A stretch of DNA of 56,753 nucleotides from the NCBI GenBank assembly GCA_002391235.1, contig DGRX01000004.1:1-56753 (forward strand), read 5' to 3'. The position numbers were made by a program, and so were the translations under genes. How positions within the stretch are numbered: the stretch's first letter is position 1; each line of letters opens with the position of its first letter. Positions 50,480 to 56,753 of this stretch are shown in pieces. Below the pieces are notes generated by a model, which did not search any database, was not told where the DNA came from, and worked only from the letters and a program-made list of their open reading frames with translations. The stretch is from Treponema sp. UBA4377. Lineage in GTDB: Bacteria > Spirochaetota > Spirochaetia > Treponematales > Treponemataceae.

Positions 50480-51868
50480 ATGATGAAAAAAAATATCGCA
50501 ATCACGGCTATTTTGGCGACTGCCATTTTGTTGACGGCTTGCTCGCAAAAAAAAGAAGAGTCGATCGCTCCGACAAGTCCGGCCCCCGGTTTGCAAAGCG
50601 ACATGTACACCGACGCCGACTTGGTTTGGGAAGAGAACTTTGACGGCGACCAGCTTAACATGGACAACTGGAAATACGAGGAGCACGAGGCCGGCTGGGT
50701 GAACAAGGAATTGCAAAGCTACGGAACTTCGACAGAAAACACTTACGTCAAGGACGGCTGCCTTGTAATCCAAGCGCTCAAGAACAAAAAGACCAACGAA
50801 TACACTTCCGGCAGAATCAACACGTTCGGAAAGCATGTATTTAAATACGGCCGCTTTGAGGCGCGCCTAAAGGTTCCAAGCGGAAAAGGCTTTTTGCCGG
50901 CCTTTTGGATGATGCCGTCAAGCGAAGGCTACTACGGCCCTTGGCCCCGATGCGGCGAGATTGACATCATGGAAGTGCTTGGCGACGAAACAAACCGCGT
51001 TTTTGGAACGATTCACTACGGAGAGCCGCACACTCAGCAGCAGGGAAAATACACTCTTGAACAAGGCGACTTTTCCAAGGAATTCCATGTTTACGCCTTG
51101 GAATGGGATCCTGGCGAATTCCGCTGGTACATCGACGGAAAGCTTTACTACAAGACCAACGAATGGTTCACCAGGCCCCGCGCCAACGGAGACGGACGTC
51201 CCTATCCCGCGCCCTTTAACAAGCATTTTTACATCATTCTTAACCTTGCCGTCGGCGGCGAGTGGGTCGGATACCCCGAAAAGAACGCCAAATTCGCCGA
51301 AAACGCGCGGCTCATCGTTGACTACGTGCGCGTCTACCAAAAGAAGGAATACGACGAAAACGTAAAGATGCCCGAAAAGGTCGTCGTCTTGCGCGAGCCA
51401 GACGCGGACGGAAACTATGTCCGCAACTCCAAGTTTACCGAAAAAGAGGACATGAACGACGGAAGCGGCTGGGACTTTTACACGGCAGGCGGAGGAGAAG
51501 GAACGGCCACAATCGGCGGCGGCGCTCTTACGATTAAGACCAAAAAGGCCGGCTCGCTTGAATACAGCGTCCAGGTTTTCCATGTTGGCATTCCGATTGA
51601 GGAAGGCTGCACATACGAATTTTCGTTTGACGCAAAAGCTTCCGCGCCGCGAACTATGCTTGCCGCCGTGTCCGCGCCGGAACGCAACTGGATCCGCTAC
51701 TTTAAGGACACAAAGGTTGAGCTGACCAAAAAGGAACAGCATTTTTCATTCAACTTTACGATGAAGGACAAGACGGACGCGATGGGCCGCGTTGAGTTCA
51801 ACATGGGAAACCAAGGCTCCACCGCCGACATTGTGATTAAGAATGTTGTTGTTAAGAAAGTAAATTAA
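50480..51868 (+). CDS. GH16 family beta-glucanase lipoprotein with C-terminal carbohydrate-binding-like domain
   Basis: A 462-residue protein starting at ATG 50480 after AGGTGG (an adjacent ATG at 50483 is equally possible). A lipoprotein signal (ILLTAC) is followed by a GH16 domain at about 45-285. That domain has WEENFDGDQLNMDNWKYEEH, SGRINTFGKHVFKYGRFEARLKVP and the catalytic E160-I-D-I-M-E165 motif; laminarinases share this pattern. Residues of about 315-462 form a beta-sandwich resembling CBM4/9 or CBM22 modules (NSKFTEKEDMNDGSGWDFY). It should cut beta-1,3 or mixed beta-glucan at the cell surface, fitting a fibre-feeding gut spirochaete. Confidence 0.9.
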   Translation: MMKKNIAITAILATAILLTACSQKKEESIAPTSPAPGLQSDMYTDADLVWEENFDGDQLNMDNWKYEEHEAGWVNKELQSYGTSTENTYVKDGCLVIQALKNKKTNEYTSGRINTFGKHVFKYGRFEARLKVPSGKGFLPAFWMMPSSEGYYGPWPRCGEIDIMEVLGDETNRVFGTIHYGEPHTQQQGKYTLEQGDFSKEFHVYALEWDPGEFRWYIDGKLYYKTNEWFTRPRANGDGRPYPAPFNKHFYIILNLAVGGEWVGYPEKNAKFAENARLIVDYVRVYQKKEYDENVKMPEKVVVLREPDADGNYVRNSKFTEKEDMNDGSGWDFYTAGGGEGTATIGGGALTIKTKKAGSLEYSVQVFHVGIPIEEGCTYEFSFDAKASAPRTMLAAVSAPERNWIRYFKDTKVELTKKEQHFSFNFTMKDKTDAMGRVEFNMGNQGSTADIVIKNVVVKKVN

Positions 51869-52344
51869 CCCGCGACGGCACCGACCGCGCCTGCGACGCC
51901 AAAACTAATCGCCATCATAATCACGCCGGCGAGCAATACGCCGAGCGTGACGGCGATTACCGTTTGCTTAAAGTCCATGTCCAAAAGGCTGGCGGCCAAA
52001 GTTCCGGTCCAGGCTCCCGTTCCCGGCAGCGGAATTCCAACAAACAAAAAAAGCGCCACAAAAAGAGTGCGGCCGGCCTTGGCCTGCAATTTTTTTCCGG
52101 CGCCGCTTCCCTTGATTAAAAAAAAGCGGCAAATACCGCCAATCAATTTTTTGTCCTGGCCCCATTCCAAAAAACGCCTGGCGAACAAAAAAATTATTGG
52201 AACCGGAATCATGTTCCCGACAATGCAAATGGCGTAAGAAGGAAGGATTGGCAAGCCCAAGGCCTGCGAGACTGGAATCGCGCCGCGCAGCTCAATCAAG
52301 GGAATCATGCTGATAAAGAAAGCCCAAAGGAATTTTAGGAACAT
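51865..52344 (-). CDS. Small multidrug export family membrane protein (COG2426 type)
   Basis: This 159-residue membrane protein has the family marks FISMIPLIELRGAIPVSQALGLP at the N-terminus, GNMIPVPIIFLFARRFLEW, and FVGIPLPGTGAWTGTLAASLLDMDF. There are about four to five hydrophobic segments. The family name comes from weak homology; transport activity is not established. Its stop overlaps the convergent GH16 stop through the shared TTAA. Confidence 0.85.
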   Translation of the reverse strand: MFLKFLWAFFISMIPLIELRGAIPVSQALGLPILPSYAICIVGNMIPVPIIFLFARRFLEWGQDKKLIGGICRFFLIKGSGAGKKLQAKAGRTLFVALFLFVGIPLPGTGAWTGTLAASLLDMDFKQTVIAVTLGVLLAGVIMMAISFGVAGAVGAVAG

Positions 52345-52382
52345 GAATGTAATTTAGCGCAAGGGGGACAAAACATCAATTG

Positions 52383-52480
52383 CCCACAAAAAGTTTCTAT
52401 GCGCTCCACAAAATATTTCGTGTTTTTCCACAAACCGTGGAACGTAACGCGACGTTTTGTGGAATGTCACTCCACAGTTC
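52383..52480. other. CCACA-rich structured intergenic element (DnaA-box-like cluster)
   Basis: Six CCACA/TGTGG-type motifs fall in about 95 bp. TCCACAAAA (52405-52413) and TTTTGTGGA (52455-52463) form an outer inverted repeat, and TTCCAC (52426-52431) and GTGGAA (52437-52442) an inner one. The inner left arm overlaps a TTTTCCACA identical to the oriC boxes. The element marks the border between core and accessory DNA. Confidence 0.55.
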
Positions 52481-52593
52481 GTTTCATAAAACAAAACGAT
52501 TTATTTACAAATATGTAAATAAATTTTCATTTTCTCTTAACTTTTTCACAAAATCTTTGTATATTAAAAGATAACTCTCGAATTATAGGTGCT

Positions 52594-52692
52594 ATGAAAG
52601 ATCCTGAATTTGGAGTTCTCCCAATCTTTTTAAAGTTACAAGAAGGAAGACCAATTCGAGGACTTGATTATAAAATTCCGGAGGAAAATTAA
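52594..52692 (+). CDS. Possible 32-residue small ORF or gene remnant
   Basis: It reads MKDPEFGVLPIFLKLQEGRP, then IRGLDYKIPEEN, and stops directly at the ATG of the next gene. It has no clear ribosome site, while it contains the GGAGG of the next gene. It may be the tail of a lost larger gene. Confidence 0.3.
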   Translation: MKDPEFGVLPIFLKLQEGRPIRGLDYKIPEEN

Positions 52693-53424
52693 ATGAAATT
52701 ATTAAAAACAACATTTATAATAACAATTGCATTCTTGCTATTCGGATGCACAAAACATTATGCAATAAAAAGGGTTTCTTTTAGCGACAACTTAATAGAA
52801 TTTTATATACCAGATTCAAAACTAGTTGTTTATGAACTGAAAGATTTCCTTGAAGATAATATACATATTAGCGTAGGAGCATTTGATTATTCAGAATTAA
52901 AATATTTTGAGCCAGAATCATATAGCTCCGCCGCTATGAAGATATTCTACAACTCAGATAGCAATAAATATGCACAATTATTAGATTATTTAAAAACATT
53001 TGATTTTTCAAAAAATGATTTTGCCATTTTTTCTGATTATAATGGATATGGTAGTACAAACAAGAAGATTTGTATAAATACTTCCCATAAAAAGATAACG
53101 AGAAATGGGCAAATTGTAGGCGAGCAGATATTCTATATGCCAAATCAAAAACTTCCTTTTTCAACATCTTATGATTTTGTTTTTGCTACGCGAACAAAGT
53201 TGGTTGATATAAGTATTTATATAAATGTTATTGGAAATGATATTCAGCCATATACAGATTTTGTTATTGAGAAGAATGGAAGTTACTATTGGAAATCAGA
53301 AAAAGCAAAGGAAGATTTTTATACATTGCTTGAAAGCAAAAAATACAAGGAACTTCCAAAAAATCTTCAACTTTTACGTGAAACAAAAGATTTATTTTTA
53401 AAGACTTTGGTAATAAACGAATAA
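52693..53424 (+). CDS. Lipoprotein of unknown function, AT-rich
   Basis: A 243-residue protein with a lipoprotein signal (IAFLLFGC, cysteine near 19) and a mixed alpha/beta body (VVYELKDFLEDNIHISVGAF; KTFDFSKNDFAIFSDYNGYG). AT content is far higher than in the core genes, indicating transfer. GGAGG precedes the ATG by 7 bases. Its position beside RHS debris would suit an immunity or effector-associated protein, but there is no direct evidence. Confidence 0.6.
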   Translation: MKLLKTTFIITIAFLLFGCTKHYAIKRVSFSDNLIEFYIPDSKLVVYELKDFLEDNIHISVGAFDYSELKYFEPESYSSAAMKIFYNSDSNKYAQLLDYLKTFDFSKNDFAIFSDYNGYGSTNKKICINTSHKKITRNGQIVGEQIFYMPNQKLPFSTSYDFVFATRTKLVDISIYINVIGNDIQPYTDFVIEKNGSYYWKSEKAKEDFYTLLESKKYKELPKNLQLLRETKDLFLKTLVINE

Positions 53425-53447
53425 AAAATATGATACGTTTTCCTTTA

Positions 53448-53479
53448 ACTCCGTAGTTTTCTTTAGAAAACTACGGAGT
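53448..53479. repeat. 14-bp perfect inverted repeat
   Basis: ACTCCGTAGTTTTC and its exact complement flank a TTTA loop, with no T-tract after it. It lies between the lipoprotein stop and a truncated ORF, possibly a mobile-element end or terminator remnant. Confidence 0.7.
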
Positions 53480-53516
53480 CGCTGCCGCAGGCTTCCGAAC
53501 AAAAGGCTTTCCTCAG

Positions 53517-53792
53517 ATGAAAACGGGTGAGGAGAAATCCCTGTTTAAGGATACCGGGCTTTTTGAAGCAGAAAAACAGGCAGCCCTTGATTCCCTTTAT
53601 GAGATTAAGGAAACGGAGGCTGAATTTGACGATGACGGTCAGGAAGTAAAACCCGCCTGCTCATATTATGTACTGAAAGAAAACGCAGATTATGATGCGG
53701 TTCAGGCTGTTCTTGACTCATATAAAAAACGTACTTTTGAGGAAAAATTCTTTACGTTTTATGAAAAGGCAGATAGAGGCAAAACGATATAA
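53517..53792 (+). pseudogene. Truncated ORF of unknown origin, joined to an RHS fragment
   Basis: A 91-residue frame. The reading frame stays open upstream to 53455 (ENYGVAAAGFRTKGFPQ before the ATG), so the true N-terminus is missing. It is highly charged (KETEAEFDDDGQEVK). At its 3' end the DNA switches, with a frameshift, to the RHS segment that encodes YNQNLPGMGGVF. I do not recognise the family. Confidence 0.45.
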
Positions 53793-53856
53793 CCAGAATC
53801 TGCCGGGTATGGGTGGTGTCTTTATCACATCAATAGCAATTGATGGGAGTTGACGG
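53785..53856 (+). pseudogene. RHS C-terminal core fragment (copy C)
   Basis: The frame YNQNLPGMGGVFITSIAIDG matches HNQNLPGMGGVFNHINGD at 54958-55011 in both DNA and protein. It has no start codon and is out of frame with the preceding ORF, so it is debris of a larger RHS/YD-repeat gene. Confidence 0.65.
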
Positions 53857-53920
53857 TCAACCTAGACTTTTAGAATTATTGGATTGTTTTTCATCTTTCA
53901 TATGGTTTTCAGGAATTCTC

Positions 53921-53950
53921 TTGACATTAAAAAAAAAGGTGTAGAATAAT
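53921..53950 (+). promoter_or_regulatory. Promoter upstream of the DUF3800 leader RNA
   Basis: Consensus TTGACA (53921-53926), then GAATAATAAT around 53944-53953 as -10 (spacer 17-18 bp). Confidence 0.65.
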
Positions 53951-53954
53951 AATA

Positions 53955-54015
53955 TAGGGTTGGTCGTAAGACCCAGGTCCATCTATCGGCGAGGAAGTTC
54001 CTCGCCTTTTTTTTT
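53955..54015 (+). ncRNA. Structured leader RNA of the DUF3800 gene (DUF3800-type RNA candidate)
   Basis: An RNA of about 60 nt between a consensus promoter and a terminator. GGTC-GTAA-GACC forms a GNRA-capped hairpin (53962-53973). An alternative GGGT/ACCC pairing and a second GGTCC at 53976-53980 allow a pseudoknot. It ends in GGCGAGG-AAGTT-CCTCGCC plus nine T (53988-54015). Conserved structured RNAs beside DUF3800 genes have been described as the DUF3800 RNA motifs; which one this is was not determined. Confidence 0.6.
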
Positions 54016-54030
54016 GTGGGAGAAGAGCAT

Positions 54031-54708
54031 TTGAAAGAATTAAGCGTTTTTATTGACGAGTCAGGAGACTTTGGAGCCTAAAACTTTCACTCCCCATATT
54101 ACATCATAACAATGGTTTTTCACGATCAATCAGCAGACATACGAAAACAAATCAACCGTCTTGATTTTGAGCTTGAGCAACTTGGGATAAGGAATCTTTG
54201 CATTCATACAGGTCCGATTATTCGAAGGGAAGAAATTTATACTGACATGACTATTTCTGAACGTCGCAGGATTTTTAATAAAATGACGGCATTTGTTAAA
54301 TCTATAGACATTCGATATAAATGTTTCTATATTGAAAAAAAGCATATTGAAAACTCTGTTGAAGCCACAGGAAGACTTTCACTAAAAATTTCTCAATTTA
54401 TTAAAGAGCATTACAATGATTTCTTGATTTTTGACAGTGTTAAAATTTATTATGATAATGGCCAAATAGAAATCAGCAAATTGCTCTCTTCTGTTTTTAG
54501 CATACTGTTACCCAATCCAATTTTTAGAAAGGTTATGCCTGCGGATTACAAACTTTTCCAGGCCGCCGATTTCATTTGTACAATGCAGCTTGTAAAATTG
54601 AAACTTGAAAACAACTTGTTTTCAAAATCCGAAATGATTTTTTTTGGAAATAAGCACGACCTAAAACAGAATTATCTGAATCCACTAAAGAAAAAAGAAT
54701 GGGAATGA
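54031..54708 (+). pseudogene. DUF3800 family protein gene interrupted by an in-frame stop
   Basis: From TTG 54031 (after GGGAG) the frame reads LKELSVFIDESGDFGA, the DUF3800 signature with the acidic DESGDFG motif. It meets TAA at 54079-54081 and continues NFHSPYYIITMVFHDQSADI to 54708, still fully family-like (PADYKLFQAADFICTMQL near the end). Most homologues have Tyr where the stop lies, so a single base change broke it. An internal ATG at 54112 would give 198 residues lacking the acidic N-terminal motif. DUF3800 proteins are thought to be RNase H-like or nuclease-related and defence-associated; this is inference. Confidence 0.75.
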
Positions 54709-55078
54709 CACAAAAACTTTAGTTGCAAAAAGAAACATAGAATACACGCCGTACGGCGAAACTTGGGTGGAAAAGACGCAAAACACTGGCCTTGAATATC
54801 TTCCTTACAAGTTCACGGCAAAAGAACTAGACGAAGAGACCGGATTGTATTACTATGGAGCTAGATACCTGGATCCACGGTATTCTATGTGGATTTCCAC
54901 CGACCCCGCCCTTGGAGATTATATCCCAAAAGCGCCAATAAACGAGGAGGCAAAGAAACATAACCAGAATCTGCCCGGCATGGGAGGCGTGTTTAATCAC
55001 ATCAATGGCGATTTGCAGGCAGAAAAAACAGATAGAAACTTGCCTCTTGTAACTAAGACTACAAAGGCGCTTTCATGA
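54707..55078 (+). pseudogene. RHS/YD-repeat C-terminal core fragment with tip (copy A)
   Basis: A frame of 123 residues with no usable start. It contains YTPYGETWVEKTQNTGLEYL, YKFTAKELDEETGLYYYGAR and YLDPRYSMWISTDPALGDYI, the conserved RHS core end, followed by a short tip HNQNLPGMGGVFNHINGD and a stop. It begins at the exact end of the DUF3800 frame. Intact RHS proteins are thousands of residues long and carry a toxin tip after this core; here only the last segment remains. Confidence 0.85.
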
Positions 55079-55119
55079 TATAGAAGTGTTTTTCAGAACC
55101 CCATATCCTTTAATCTTTT

Positions 55120-55158
55120 GGCAATGCTCCGGCAATGTATTGGCAATGTTGGGCAATG
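55120..55158. repeat. Four GGCAATG iterons in helical phase
   Basis: GGCAATG starts at 55120, 55131, 55142 and 55152, with spacings of 11, 11 and 10 bp, about one helical turn each. The last two overlap the -35 and spacer of the promoter of the AlbA_2-type gene, a likely operator for multimeric binding on one DNA face. Confidence 0.75.
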
Positions 55159-55169
55159 TTTGGTATAAT
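55140..55169 (+). promoter_or_regulatory. Promoter of the AlbA_2-type gene
   Basis: TTGGCA (55140-55145), 18-bp spacer and consensus TATAAT (55164-55169), 19 bp before the ATG. Confidence 0.7.
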
Positions 55170-55188
55170 AAAGCCAAGGAGGCCGGCC

Positions 55189-56571
55189 ATGAAAATAAAC
55201 GAACTGTATTCAGATATCCTGGCAGAAGGCACAAAATATGAATTCAAGGCAATATTAAATCCGAACGAGCCGTTAAAATGGGCAAAAACAATTGTTGCTT
55301 ATGCAAATGGCGAAGGTGGATATATCTTTGTTGGAGTATCGGATAATCGAGTTGCGTTTGGCCTTTCGATAGAAGAAATAGACAGGACAAAAAATCTTAT
55401 TTCATTGATAAATGACCGTCACATTTTTCCTCATGTAAAAATGACATATGGAATGAGAAGCATTGACGATAAGGCTGAGAAATTTGTTCTTGCCGTCAAA
55501 GTCTTTTCCGCTGATTCCATTGTCAGATATCGTGAAGGAGACTTTAATGAAAATGTTTATATACGTGGAGATGGGAATTCTACTCCTGCAACTCCGGAAG
55601 ATATTATTTCTCTTTCAAAACGAAAATTCGGGGTTGATAATGAAACAACAGATATCATTTACTCAGAAGATAATTGGTCCAATTTCATTGATTTATGCAA
55701 AGAATTTAGAAACGATAAATCAGCTCCAACAGTAAAGGAACTTCAAAATGAAGAAATTATCTCGAAAGACGGCTTCGCAAAATCCGGCTTAATGATGTTT
55801 AAGGATGATTATTCAGGAGATGATTCTCTAATTTGTTGCCGCTTGTGGCGTGGAAAGGACAAAACTGGAACAGTTCTTGACAGTGAAAAAATAAAAGGCC
55901 CCTTGTCAAAAGGATTAAGACTTGCCCTGCAATTTATTGAGCGCAACACTAAAACTGGTTGGAAAAAGAATCCCAATGGCGGCAGGGAAGAAATCCGCTC
56001 TTATCCAAAGGAAGCTATCCGCGAAGCTATGGTAAATGCAATCGCCCATCGGGACTATTCAATTTACGGAACTCAGATTGATGTTGATATTTATTCTGAC
56101 AGGATAGACATAGTTTCACCAGGTTCATGGCTTTTGCCAAAAGATTATAGTGAATATCCGTTGGGAGCTATTCCTTCAATCAGAAGAAATACGATAATAG
56201 CAGCTTGTCTTGATGTTGCAAATCTGATGGAGCGTGGAGGAACAGGCTTTCAGGCAATGATAGAAAGTTATAAAGATTCCTCAGAAGAAAAACAGCCATG
56301 TGTCATGATTTATCCAGGCTTCCTTGATTTAAGGCTTTTTGATAAATTATACCAAACGGAAGAGACCTTTGTAGAGCTATCCGATACTGAGAAAATACTC
56401 AGACTCTTAAAAGAAAGTCCAAGATCTGCAAAAGAATTACAGGCAATAACTTCTCATAAAAGCAGAAGCCGCTTCCTTGAAGAAATAATCAACCCTCTTA
56501 TTGAAGAAGGAAAAATAATCAGGGAAGGAAGGCCAAAATCTCCTACGGCTGTATTTAAACTAAAGGAATAG
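55189..56571 (+). CDS. AlbA_2/Schlafen-type putative DNA-binding protein with RecG-like ATP-binding C-terminal domain
   Basis: This 460-residue protein starts at ATG 55189 after AAGGAGG; the longer frame upstream lies over the promoter. Residues of about 1-130 form an AlbA_2 domain (EGTKYEFKAILNPNEPLKWAKTIVAYANGEGGYIFVGVSDN). Residues of about 270-385 contain YPKEAIREAMVNAIAHRDYSIYGTQIDVDIYSDRIDIVSPG, the GHKL-like helicase-associated block (HATPase_c_4). The end is a winged helix (LSDTEKILRLLKESPRSAKELQAITSHKSRSRF). Such proteins are transcriptional regulators or defence components. It is bracketed by direct repeats of RHS sequence. Confidence 0.85.
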   Translation: MKINELYSDILAEGTKYEFKAILNPNEPLKWAKTIVAYANGEGGYIFVGVSDNRVAFGLSIEEIDRTKNLISLINDRHIFPHVKMTYGMRSIDDKAEKFVLAVKVFSADSIVRYREGDFNENVYIRGDGNSTPATPEDIISLSKRKFGVDNETTDIIYSEDNWSNFIDLCKEFRNDKSAPTVKELQNEEIISKDGFAKSGLMMFKDDYSGDDSLICCRLWRGKDKTGTVLDSEKIKGPLSKGLRLALQFIERNTKTGWKKNPNGGREEIRSYPKEAIREAMVNAIAHRDYSIYGTQIDVDIYSDRIDIVSPGSWLLPKDYSEYPLGAIPSIRRNTIIAACLDVANLMERGGTGFQAMIESYKDSSEEKQPCVMIYPGFLDLRLFDKLYQTEETFVELSDTEKILRLLKESPRSAKELQAITSHKSRSRFLEEIINPLIEEGKIIREGRPKSPTAVFKLKE

Positions 56572-56593
56572 ATTGTCTCCACAAAACAACTGT

Positions 56594-56753
56594 TGCGAAA
56601 CTTGGGTGGAAAAAACGCAAAACACTGGCCTTGAATTCTTGCCTTACAAGTTCACCGCCAAAGAACTAGACGAAGAGACCGGATTGTATTAGTATTCAAT
56701 GTGGATCTCCACCGACCCCGCCCTTGGGGATTATATCCCAAAAGCGCCAATAA
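56594..56753 (+). pseudogene. RHS core fragment (copy B), with deletion and stop, runs to the window end
   Basis: Near-identical DNA to copy A from GAAACTTGGGTGG onward. Relative to A it lacks 27 bases after TTGTATTA, removing YYGARYLDP-type residues and creating TAG within TTG-TAT-TAG-TAT. The frame continues beyond the stop (MWISTDPALGDYI). Confidence 0.85.

Noticed and set aside
50918..51742. 274-codon open frame on the minus strand
   Set aside because: Antisense to the GH16 gene with its intact catalytic motif.
53448..56753. Prophage or integrative element
   Set aside because: No integrase, transposase, structural phage gene or attachment duplication was seen; only RHS fragments and cargo.
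1..56753. CRISPR array, rRNA or tRNA genes
   Set aside because: No regularly spaced direct repeats with spacers, and no rRNA or tRNA signature was seen on either strand; a tRNA scan was not run.

Overview
The window is the chromosome-origin neighbourhood of a spirochaete, most likely a host-associated Treponema. This rests on the gene set and order (rpmH-rnpA-yidD-yidC-jag; dnaN-recF-DUF721; dnaA divergent from gyrB-gyrA), the Gram-negative type YidC, EarP, a two-family immunophilin, a GH16 beta-glucanase lipoprotein, and the lack of any phage or plasmid backbone. Species was not determined. Core genes are moderately GC-rich with strong translational coupling by 4-base ATGA or GTGA overlaps. 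Both ends and a few islands are visibly more AT-rich.

Layout. 1-6076 (minus): a defence-like island of PLD-helicase, RhuM and an Eco57I-like methylase that runs off the left edge. 6375-8634 (plus): an XRE regulator, a zincin-like partner and an HU/DUF4469-type DNA-binding protein. 8640-11409 (minus): rhodanese, Fic and a DUF4143 ATPase; the ATPase appears to have landed in the 3' end of earP. 11410-18291 (minus): earP, small envelope and unknown genes, a cyclophilin-FKBP fusion, and the jag-yidC-yidD-rnpA-rpmH cluster. 18463-20887 (plus): a HExxH protein, a secreted unknown and rsmG. 20865-27443 (minus): a TPR protein with an Mrr-like tail, a YhhN-family protein, DUF721/DciA-like, recF, dnaN, a DnaA-box region, dnaA. 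27555-32038 (plus): gyrB and gyrA. 32061-32690: a dense non-coding stretch with a candidate small RNA, three perfect parS sites and DnaA-box repeats.

32716-44803: a secreted two-repeat protein, a degenerate esterase fold, peptidase U32, a HAD phosphatase, argC, and an envelope transport set (ArsR, a beta-barrel, two LolA-like proteins flanking an MMPL/RND pump). 44963-52344: a chemoreceptor, secreted proteins and lipoproteins, GH16, and a small-multidrug-export family protein. 52383-56753: an AT-rich accessory region. In it, fragments of an RHS/YD-repeat C-terminal core alternate with cargo: a DUF3800 gene broken by a stop and preceded by a promoter, structured RNA and terminator, then an AlbA_2/Schlafen-type gene whose promoter overlaps four GGCAATG iterons in helical phase.

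Replication, segregation and supercoiling functions sit together. Coding direction flips at the dnaA-gyrB gap (about 27.5 kb), which fits an origin there. DnaA boxes at 19-bp spacing lie between dnaN and dnaA, and parS sites lie just past gyrA. No rRNA, tRNA or CRISPR array was seen. All functional names come from reading motifs by eye; no database search was run.
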